Below, one piece after another: positions 1 through 5,255 of a DNA stretch of 5,398 bases. The notes under the pieces are model-generated. The model saw only the letters and a list, made by a program, of their open reading frames with translations, did not search any database and was not told the origin of the DNA. Each line of letters starts with the position of its first letter. Position 1 is the stretch's first letter. The stretch is from a bacterium (lineage in GTDB: Bacteria; Chloroflexota; Dormibacteria; Aeolococcales; Bog-877), in the NCBI GenBank assembly GCA_021798435.1, contig JAJZGN010000138.1, forward strand, positions 1-5,398. Reading direction: 5' to 3'. A program made the translations under genes and the position numbers.

Positions 1-1
1 G

Positions 2-1405
2 GACCTCTTCCTGGACCTGGACGCCGATGAGGGGCAGCTGGACTTCCCCATCCTTTATGCCAGCGCCAAGGAGGGCTGGGCCTCATCGTCTCCCGCCGCC
101 ACCGGCACATCCCTTGAGCCGCTCTTTGAGGCCATCCTGAGCCGGGTGCCGGCGCCAGAGCACGAGCCTGGGGGGGCGTTGCAGGCACTGGTGACCAATC
201 TCGACGCCTCGCCCTACCTGGGCCGGCTGGCCGTCTGCCGCGTCCATCGGGGCGAGATCTCCCGGGGGGCCAGTGTCGCGTTGTGCCGTGCCGCTGGCGA
301 GGTGGAGGTGGGCCGCGTCGTGGAGCTGTTCGGGACCGAGGGGCTGGAGCGGGTCGCGGTGGAGTCCGCGGGGCCGGGGGAGATCGTGCTGGTCGCCGGG
401 TTTCCCGATGTCTCCATCGGGGATACCCTCGCCGACGCGCAGGCTCCCGAGGCGCTGGAGCCGATCCTGGTGGACGAGCCGAGCCTGGCCATGACGGTGG
501 GGATCAACACCTCCCCGCTGGCCGGGCGCGAGGGCACCAAGCTCACCGCCCGGCTTCTGAAGAGCCGCTTGGACGCCGAACTGGTCGGGAACGTCTCGTT
601 GCGCATCGCGCCCACGGAGCGGCCCGACACCTGGGAGGTCCAGGGGCGGGGGGAGCTCCAGCTCGCGGTGCTGGTGGAGACCATGCGCCGGGAGGGGTTC
701 GAGCTCACCGTGGGCAAGCCCCAGGTGGTGACCCGGGTGGTGGAGGGGGTGGTCCACGAGCCCATGGAGCGGCTGACCGTGGACGCCCCGGAGGAGTATC
801 TCGGGGTCATCACCCAGCTGTTGGCGCTGCGCCAGGGTCGGCTCCAGGAGATCGTCAACCACGGGACCGGGTGGGTCCGGTTGGAGTACCGTGCCCCGGC
901 CCGGGGGCTGGTGGGGTTCCGCACCGAGTTCCTGGTGGAAACCAGGGGGACCGGGGTGCTGCACAGCGTCTTTGACGGGCTCGAGCCCTGGCATGGGGAG
1001 CTCAAGACCCGGCGCAACGGCTCGCTGGTGGCGGACCGCAGGGGGTTCTCCACGAGCGAGGCGCTGATGTCGCTGCAGGAGCGCGGGACGCTGCACATCG
1101 GGCCGGGGGTCGAAGTCTATGAGGGGATGGTGGTGGGGGAGAACGCTCGGCCCGAGGACATGGACGTCAACCCGACCAGGGAGCGCAAGCTGACCAACAT
1201 GCGGTCCTCCACCGCGGAGGAGCTGGAGCGCTTGAGTCCGGCCCTGAACCTCTCGCTGGAACAGGCGCTGGAGTTCATCGCCGAGGATGAGTGTGCCGAG
1301 GTTACTCCCCGGTCGGTGAGATTGCGCAAGGTGGTACTGGAGCAGAGCCTGAGAGCGCGCGAGCGGCGCCGAGCGCGCCCTCAGGCCAGGGCGGGGGTGG
1401 GCTAG
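2..1405 (+). CDS. typA: TypA/BipA ribosome-associated GTPase, 5'-truncated by the window edge
   Basis: Translational GTPase of the EF-G/LepA class; BipA/TypA binds the ribosome and assists large-subunit assembly and growth under stress such as cold. The window holds 467 residues, about three quarters of the usual ~610. The missing part is the N-terminal G domain with the P-loop, switch regions and NKxD; the fragment begins just after these. The G5 box is visible as YASAKEG (fragment residues 19-25). An EF-Tu-like beta-barrel follows (about 56-146), then the EF-G domain III-like fold (about 151-240, with GRGELQL), the domain V-like fold (about 244-323, with HEPMERL) and the BipA-specific C-terminal domain (about 324-448), with GFRTEFLVETRGTG nearby and ENARPEDMDVNP and LTNMR inside it. 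These C-terminal motifs separate TypA from LepA and EF-G. The tail after about residue 448 is Arg/Ala-rich and encodes a hairpin. The TAG stop overlaps the proC stop on the other strand. The frame is intact throughout. Confidence 0.96.
   Translation, partial: DLFLDLDADEGQLDFPILYASAKEGWASSSPAATGTSLEPLFEAILSRVPAPEHEPGGALQALVTNLDASPYLGRLAVCRVHRGEISRGASVALCRAAGEVEVGRVVELFGTEGLERVAVESAGPGEIVLVAGFPDVSIGDTLADAQAPEALEPILVDEPSLAMTVGINTSPLAGREGTKLTARLLKSRLDAELVGNVSLRIAPTERPDTWEVQGRGELQLAVLVETMRREGFELTVGKPQVVTRVVEGVVHEPMERLTVDAPEEYLGVITQLLALRQGRLQEIVNHGTGWVRLEYRAPARGLVGFRTEFLVETRGTGVLHSVFDGLEPWHGELKTRRNGSLVADRRGFSTSEALMSLQERGTLHIGPGVEVYEGMVVGENARPEDMDVNPTRERKLTNMRSSTAEELERLSPALNLSLEQALEFIAEDECAEVTPRSVRLRKVVLEQSLRARERRRARPQARAGVG
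1347..1386 (-). terminator. Predicted GC hairpin terminator for proC, inside the typA 3' end
   Basis: Inverted repeat with 14-base arms (1347-1360 and 1373-1386) and a 12-base loop that itself contains GGCGCC. Read as - strand RNA, all 14 positions pair, with one G-U wobble. Read as + strand RNA, the same position is an A-C mismatch. It begins 15 bases after the proC stop, where an intrinsic terminator would sit. No clear U-tract follows, so this is a hairpin-only type, or the hairpin acts as a 3' stabiliser. It falls within coding sequence of typA. Confidence 0.5.
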
Positions 1406-2244
1406 CGGGGCTGGGGAGGCCCCGGAGGAACCCCGCGGTCCAGCGCCTGTTCCAGCTGCCGGGTGCGGTGGTAGGCCGCCCATACCGCGTCTGCCAGCAC
1501 CGTCCGGAAGCGCCCCCTCTCCAGGGCGGCGAGCGCCTCAGCCGAAGTGCCACCCGGAGACGTCACCATGTCCCGGAGCTCACTGGGGTGGCGCTGGCTC
1601 TGGGCGGCGAATTCCGCCGAGCCCTCCACCGTGCTCAGCACCAGCCTCCTGGCCAGGTGCCGGGGGAAGCCCAGGTGGACGGCGGCGTCCACCAGGGACT
1701 CGATGAACAGCAGGGTGTAGGTGGGGCCGGTGCCGGATACCGCGGTGGCCATCGCCACCTGCTCCTCGTCCTCCACCTCCAGCTCCTCGCCGAGGGCGCC
1801 CAGCAGCTGGCGGGTGCGCAGGCGTCCCAGCTCGTCCACCTCCGGGGTGGGATACCAGACGGTCATGCCCTTCCCGATCTGCGCCGGGGTGTTGGGCATC
1901 GCCCGGACCACGGCGGGGTGCCCCAAACCATCGCCCAGAGTCCGAGTGGAGGCGCCGGCAACGATGCTCAGGACGAGGGTGCGGGGCGTGATCGCCCCCT
2001 TGAGCTCGGGCATGACCCGGCGTAGCACCTGGGGCTTGACCGAGATGACCAATAGGTCAGCCGCGGCCGCGGCCGCCCGGTTGTCCGAACTGACCCTGAC
2101 GCCGAGGCGGTGCTCCAGATCCTCCCGCCGCGATCGACGGGGGTGGGTGCAGGTGACCTCTGCCGGGCTGACCAGCTCCCGTGCCAAGAGGCCTCCCACT
2201 ATGGCTTCAGCCATGGCGCCGGCCCCCACCACCACGAGTCGCAC
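1402..2244 (-). CDS. proC: Pyrroline-5-carboxylate reductase
   Basis: Catalyses the last step of proline synthesis, NAD(P)H-dependent reduction of 1-pyrroline-5-carboxylate to L-proline, in the cytoplasm. With the GTG start at 2244 the protein has 280 residues, the normal family size. The N-terminal Rossmann motif VVVGAGAMAEA (4-14) is followed by SVKPQ (68-72), RAMPNTPAQIGKG (114-126), AVSGTGPTY (168-176) and the ProC signature region DMVTSPGGTSAEAL (225-238), which belongs to the helical dimerisation domain. An in-frame TTG at 2301 would add 19 residues. I prefer 2244 because the family normally begins almost at the first beta strand (MRLVVVGAG here), and because the extra codons include TTA, CCA and TCT, which are unusual for this genome. 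Neither start has a good Shine-Dalgarno sequence. The gene is convergent with typA (stops overlap in CTAG) and divergent from the oxidoreductase gene. Function is secure; the start is not. Confidence 0.95.
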   Translation of the reverse strand: MRLVVVGAGAMAEAIVGGLLARELVSPAEVTCTHPRRSRREDLEHRLGVRVSSDNRAAAAAADLLVISVKPQVLRRVMPELKGAITPRTLVLSIVAGASTRTLGDGLGHPAVVRAMPNTPAQIGKGMTVWYPTPEVDELGRLRTRQLLGALGEELEVEDEEQVAMATAVSGTGPTYTLLFIESLVDAAVHLGFPRHLARRLVLSTVEGSAEFAAQSQRHPSELRDMVTSPGGTSAEALAALERGRFRTVLADAVWAAYHRTRQLEQALDRGVPPGPPQPR

Positions 2245-2435
2245 CCCCGAGAGGTGGCTCTGAGGCGGTAAGTCCGAAGAGAGAGATGGGTCGGCAGGCA
2301 AGCTGTTACACCATATGGGGCCGGGCGGCTCTGCTCAGCATATCCGCGGCGGTACGATCTGGGCCAGCAAATCAATGTGGGGGGCGTGGCGTATGACTCA
2401 CTCGCGCGACCCGCACAGAGCGTGAGGGCCAAGAT
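2245..2435. promoter_or_regulatory. Divergent intergenic region, presumed promoters of proC and the oxidoreductase gene
   Basis: This gap between divergent genes should carry both promoters and is locally less GC-rich than its surroundings. For proC, a possible - strand -10 TATGGT (2310-2315) lies 17 bases from a weak -35 CTGAGC (2333-2338). Transcription would then start near 2302, which would leave little or no leader for the TTG at 2301 and favours the GTG at 2244. The -10 overlaps the 8-base palindrome CCATATGG (2311-2318). For the + strand gene, TACGAT (2353-2358) and TATGAC (2391-2396) are -10-like, but neither has a convincing -35. The region's role is likely; the individual boxes are guesses. 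Confidence 0.35.
2424..2428 (+). promoter_or_regulatory. Ribosome binding site deciding the TTG start of the oxidoreductase
   Basis: GAGGG lies 7 bases upstream of the TTG at 2436. There is no ATG or GTG near it in frame, and the protein from this TTG begins MKAALY, the usual N-terminus of this family. The site therefore supports a TTG start. Confidence 0.6.
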
Positions 2436-3407
2436 TTGAAGGCGGCTCTGTACCGCACGGTTGGCGCCGCCGCCGATGTCATCCGGCTGGAGGAGGTCGA
2501 GCGGCCCGAGCCGGGGCCGGGCGAGGTGAGGGTGCGCCTCCGCCTCTCGGGGGTGAATCCGACCGATTGGAAGGCCCGCGCCGGGGCCACGCCTCGCCCC
2601 CTTGAGGGGTTTCAGATTCCGCACCACGACGGCGCCGGGGAGATCGACGCCGTGGGCGAAGGAGTCCCGGCCGGGCGGCTGGGGGAGAGGGTCTGGATCT
2701 GGCTGGCGGCGGCCGGCCAGCGCTGGGGGACCGCGGCGCAGTGGACGGTCGTCCCGGCCGCACGGGCTACCCCCCTACCTCCGGGCGCCTCGTATGAGCT
2801 CGGTGCCTGCCTTGGGGTTCCCGCCCTGACTGCTCATCGCTGCCTCTTCGCGGACGGTCCGGTCTCGGAGAGGGACGTGCTGGTCGCGGGGGGCGCCGGG
2901 GCGGTGGGGCACTTCGCCATCGAACTCGCCCGCTGGAGTGGCGCCCGAGTGGCCGCCACGGTGAGCGGGGAGGCGAAGGCTGAGCTGGCCAGGAGGGCGG
3001 GAGCCGAGCTGGTGGTGAACTACCGGCAGCCGGGGGCGCAGGCGGAACTCCAGCGATTCTCCTCACGGTTTGTCCGGATCGTGGAGGTGAACCTGGCCGC
3101 CAACCTCCATTTGGACCTGGGCCTCGCCGGCCCCGAGACCGTGGTCGTGGTCTACGCTGCGGACCTCGAAGATCCTGTGCTGCCCGTTCGGGGCTGCATG
3201 GGTGCCAACCTCGTCATGCGCTTCGTTTTGCTGTACGGCGTGCCCCGGCCGGCTCTGGAGGACGCGGCGGCTGCGGTCCACCGGGCGCTGGTGGAGAACG
3301 CACTCAGCGCACTGCCCGTGGTCCGCTTCCCCCTGGAGCGCTGTGCCGAAGCCCACGAGGCGGTCCAGTCAGGGGCCACTGGCAAAGTGGTCCTGGAGAT
3401 TCCGTGA
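2436..3407 (+). CDS. Zinc-independent MDR-family NAD(P)H:quinone oxidoreductase (zeta-crystallin type)
   Basis: Medium-chain dehydrogenase/reductase of the quinone oxidoreductase group; members reduce quinones or activated double bonds with NAD(P)H in the cytoplasm. The 323 residues match the family length. The GroES-like catalytic domain covers about 1-120 and contains the typical GVNPTDWKAR (39-48) and HHDGAGEIDAVGEGV (63-77). The Rossmann domain begins near 147 with DVLVAGGAGAVGHFAIELAR (147-166), including the glycine-rich AGGAGAVG. The C-terminus has the usual family ending, GATGKVVLEIP. I see none of the clustered cysteines of zinc-dependent alcohol dehydrogenases. Translation starts at a TTG with a GAGGG site. 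It is the first gene of a + strand run, 57 bases ahead of the channel gene and divergent from proC. The substrate cannot be read from sequence; an enoyl or alkenal reductase role is equally possible. Confidence 0.88.
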   Translation: MKAALYRTVGAAADVIRLEEVERPEPGPGEVRVRLRLSGVNPTDWKARAGATPRPLEGFQIPHHDGAGEIDAVGEGVPAGRLGERVWIWLAAAGQRWGTAAQWTVVPAARATPLPPGASYELGACLGVPALTAHRCLFADGPVSERDVLVAGGAGAVGHFAIELARWSGARVAATVSGEAKAELARRAGAELVVNYRQPGAQAELQRFSSRFVRIVEVNLAANLHLDLGLAGPETVVVVYAADLEDPVLPVRGCMGANLVMRFVLLYGVPRPALEDAAAAVHRALVENALSALPVVRFPLERCAEAHEAVQSGATGKVVLEIP

Positions 3408-3472
3408 TGGCGGCGAAGTCCAGCGCCTCGGCCCGCCCGCTTCCGATTCCGCGGGACAGAGATCGTGGCTAA
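3407..3472 (+). CDS. Possible 21-codon coupling ORF between oxidoreductase and channel genes
   Basis: An ATG overlaps the oxidoreductase stop as TGATG, and GGAG (3395-3398) sits 8 bases upstream of it. The frame runs 21 codons (peptide begins MAAKSSASARPLPIPRD) and stops at TAA 3470-3472, just after the channel's GTG at 3465. The arrangement would let ribosomes finishing the upstream gene reinitiate and stop on top of the channel start, whose own Shine-Dalgarno is weak. The peptide has no recognisable motif. A short ORF like this can arise by chance, so it is listed as a possibility only. Confidence 0.2.
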   Translation: MAAKSSASARPLPIPRDRDRG

Positions 3473-4295
3473 CCCAGAGGCCGAGGCCACCGCCGCGCGA
3501 CGCGAACTCCGAAACCGCGCCATCCTGGGGGTGGAGCCCACCTGGGGGCGGAACTTCAACGACCTCAGCCACGAGTGGAGGAGGGTCTTCGCCGAGCTCT
3601 TCGGGACCTTCCTCCTCGTGCTGGTGGCCGCGGGGGCGCCCACCGTGGCGGCTCGCTACCCGGGCATCCTGTCCCAGGCCGCGGTGGTGACCGCCCCGGG
3701 GCTCATGGTCATGGCCATCATCCTCTTCATGGGGCTGGTCTCTGGAGCCCACCTCAACCCGGTTGTCAGCCTCGCCTTCGCCTTGCGCCAGGAGTTCCCC
3801 TGGCGGAGGATTCCGGCCTACCTGGCGGCCCAGGTGGCGGGTTCGGTGCTGGCCTGCCTGGTTCTCTGGGCCCTTGTCGGAAGGTACGCCCATCTGGGCG
3901 CCACTCTCCCCGGCTCCGGGGTTGGGGACCTGCAGGCGATGGCCATGGAAGCCTTCCTCACGATGGGCCTGGTGAGCACGATCCTGGGGACAGCGTCCGG
4001 GGCCCAGAACGTTGGCACCTTGTCGGCCCTGGCGGTGGGGGGCTACATCGCCCTCGCCGGGCTCTGGTCCAGCCCGATCAGCGGGGCCTCCATGAATCCG
4101 GTGCGATCCTTCGGACCCGCGCTAGTGAGCGGTGATTTCGCCCACTTCTGGGTATATCTGGTCGGCCCGGCTGCCGGGGCGTTCCTGGCCGTGGGAGCGG
4201 CCTACATCCTGCGCGGGCCGGGGGGGGACCTAACCGCGATGAGGGCCGCCCAGGGCGACCTCGATCCCTTGGGTCCGCCCGCTAAACCCGAGTAG
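3465..4295 (+). CDS. Aquaporin/MIP-family channel with two NPV boxes
   Basis: Membrane channel of the major intrinsic protein family, which passes water or small neutral solutes. It has 276 residues, longer than AqpZ (231) because of a ~40-residue hydrophilic N-terminus and a ~25-residue polar C-terminal tail. Six hydrophobic segments lie near 41-61, 74-92, 117-138, 156-178, 186-201 and 229-249. The two half-helix boxes are in the right places, SGAHLNPVV (93-101) and SGASMNPVRSFGPAL (206-220), but both read NPV instead of NPA. Aligned by distance from these boxes to AqpZ F43/H174/T183/R189, the selectivity filter becomes P78, G199, A208 and R214: the arginine is kept, with no aromatic or histidine. 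This suggests a pore wider than a strict water channel. The GTG start is the first possible in-frame start after the upstream stop (same frame, TGA at 3405); its ribosome site is weak. Transported solute unknown. Confidence 0.92.
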   Translation: MANPEAEATAARRELRNRAILGVEPTWGRNFNDLSHEWRRVFAELFGTFLLVLVAAGAPTVAARYPGILSQAAVVTAPGLMVMAIILFMGLVSGAHLNPVVSLAFALRQEFPWRRIPAYLAAQVAGSVLACLVLWALVGRYAHLGATLPGSGVGDLQAMAMEAFLTMGLVSTILGTASGAQNVGTLSALAVGGYIALAGLWSSPISGASMNPVRSFGPALVSGDFAHFWVYLVGPAAGAFLAVGAAYILRGPGGDLTAMRAAQGDLDPLGPPAKPE

Positions 4296-4318
4296 GCGTG
4301 ACCGGTACGGCAATGGTG

Positions 4319-4336
4319 GCCGGATGGGAGTCCGGC
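4319..4336 (+). other. Small hairpin abutting the ribosome binding site of the next gene
   Basis: Perfect 6-base inverted repeat GCCGGA/TCCGGC with a 6-base loop, ending one base before the GGGAGG run of the following gene. No U-tract follows, so it does not look like a terminator. It could affect ribosome access or mRNA processing between the channel gene and the next one. Short GC repeats are common at this base composition. Confidence 0.25.
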
Positions 4337-4337
4337 G

Positions 4338-4345
4338 GGAGGTGA
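4338..4345 (+). promoter_or_regulatory. Strong Shine-Dalgarno deciding the GTG start at 4351
   Basis: GGAGGTGA is a near-perfect match to the 16S rRNA 3' end, with the GGAGG core ending 8 bases before GTG 4351. It lies inside the longer reading frame that starts at ATG 4324. That argues the ATG is not the real start and the protein begins MSKSKENW. Confidence 0.75.
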
Positions 4346-4350
4346 GACAG

Positions 4351-4812
4351 GTGAGCAAGTCCAAGGAGAACTGGAAGGCGGAGCCCGACGAGCACGACTA
4401 TCCGGCCGCCGCCAACTACCTTTCCCTCCTCCTCCCCCCGGAGGCGGTGGGGGGGGCAGTGCAAGGGCTGCGCTCGGCTGAGCTGGTCCGGTACAAGGCC
4501 AAGGACCTTCTCCGCGCCAGCCGGCTGCCGCTGCTGCCCGCCAAGGACCCGGACGTCGCCCGGGACCTTCGCGAGGTTCGCGCCGGAAGCAAATTGTCCC
4601 CCGTGCTCCTCCTGAGGGGTGAGCTGAGCCGCGAGGTGCCTCTCACAGTGGCGGACGGCTACCACCGGATCTGCGCCAGCTACCATCTCAGCGAGGATGC
4701 TGAGATACCCTGCCGCCTCGCTGGGTTCGACGGCCCGGCGGGCATCCAGGAGGGCGCTGGGGCCAAGGCGGTCCGCGGCCGGCAAACCCGCTCCAAGGGT
4801 GCTCAGCAGTAG
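4351..4812 (+). CDS. Conserved protein of unknown function with ParB-like DGYHR motif
   Basis: A 153-residue soluble protein with no signal peptide or membrane segment. I recognise it as resembling a small family seen in many soil bacteria as hypothetical proteins, with a characteristic start (MSKSKENWKAEPDEHDYPAA) and core. Visible parts are an acidic/aromatic N-terminus (1-27), a probable helix pair (28-57), KDLLRASRLPLLP (51-63), and a beta-rich core LSPVLLLRG...PLTVADGYHRICASYHL (82-113) followed by EIPCRL (118-123). The core resembles the ParB/sulfiredoxin-like fold, where a V-x-DG-x-HR motif binds nucleotide, but HTH and DNA-binding parts of true ParB are absent. The final ~30 residues (124-153) are Gly/Ala/Arg-rich and look unstructured. 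The start is set by the strong GGAGGTGA site; ATG 4324 would add nine residues. It lies 55 bases after the channel gene, probably in the same transcript. Biochemical function is unknown; the fold assignment is inference. Confidence 0.82.
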   Translation: MSKSKENWKAEPDEHDYPAAANYLSLLLPPEAVGGAVQGLRSAELVRYKAKDLLRASRLPLLPAKDPDVARDLREVRAGSKLSPVLLLRGELSREVPLTVADGYHRICASYHLSEDAEIPCRLAGFDGPAGIQEGAGAKAVRGRQTRSKGAQQ

Positions 4813-5255
4813 AGGTTGCTGCACCCCAGCAGGGGGGATGGCGCCCTCGCAGTGCGAACCCGCCCGAGAGCGGGACCTGGGTCGGAGCCCATGGTCGGCC
4901 GGGGAGCGGCCCGAGCCGCGGCGCAGCTCACGGTTTGGCGCCCGGAACGAGCCCCGGTGGCGACGGGCCGCGTCCAGCGGCCGGTCGGCGCCCATGATGA
5001 CCCGCACCCAGCGAACCCTGCGGCTGTCGAGAGGCTCGTGCTGAACCCGGCCGGCCACCGGGCGGCGCCCGGTGATGCTGCCAAGCGCAGCGGCGGGTGC
5101 GGTCACACCGCATCGCCCTCCTTCCGGTGGCGCCTGGTCTGCCTGCGCCTCACCCGGCTCGGAGTCCCCCACGGCCTTCCCGCTTCCATGGGGCAGTGGA
5201 GGCGCGGCTCAGAGGGGACGGCCAACGGGATCGGTGCCGCACGGGAGGATTGGCG
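4813..5255 (+). other. 443-base region without a convincing gene
   Basis: I find no recognisable protein, tRNA or known riboswitch motif here on either strand. Open frames exist on both strands, but their products are Arg/Gly/Ala/Pro-rich with G+C about equally high at second and third codon positions, as expected of GC-rich non-coding DNA. Two small hairpins stand out. TGCTG/CAGCA (4817-4831, 5-base loop) just after the upstream stop could be a weak terminator. CACCGGGC/GCCCGGTG (5056-5074, 3-base loop) is a perfect 8-base stem with no U-tract. The promoter and leader of the PLP-enzyme gene should lie in the right-hand part, but I cannot point to a clear -10/-35 pair. Confidence 0.5.
5243..5248 (+). 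promoter_or_regulatory. Shine-Dalgarno of the PLP-enzyme gene
   Basis: GGGAGG is placed 7 bases before the GTG at 5256, a good match in sequence and spacing. It fixes the start of the partial gene that follows. Confidence 0.7.

Noticed and set aside
83..1483. 466-codon open frame on the - strand opposite typA
   Set aside because: It is antisense to the clearly real TypA frame; the product is a Gly/Pro/His/Leu-rich string with no family resemblance, a typical GC-rich shadow.
2311..2318. CCATATGG palindrome as a repressor operator
   Set aside because: A single 8-base palindrome with no repeat or recognisable operator family is too little evidence; noted only within the intergenic region.
4324..4350. 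ATG 4324 as the start of the DGYHR protein
   Set aside because: The strong GGAGGTGA lies inside the extension and points to GTG 4351; the known family start MSKSKE-W coincides with that GTG.
4840..4960. Possible tRNA or RNase P RNA, suggested by a GGTTCG-like string on the - strand and several GC stems
   Set aside because: No cloverleaf with a plausible acceptor stem and anticodon arm, and no conserved RNase P core sequence, could be assembled on either strand.
4282..5172. 296-codon open frame on the - strand across the DGYHR gene and the following gap
   Set aside because: It lies antisense to a gene with a strong ribosome site, its composition is Arg/Gly/Pro/Ala-rich, and no motif is recognisable.
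4813..5255. SAM or cobalamin riboswitch upstream of a sulfur/amino-acid gene
   Set aside because: I looked for the conserved core strings (such as the cobalamin GCCACTG box and SAM-type GGCAACCC) and did not find them.
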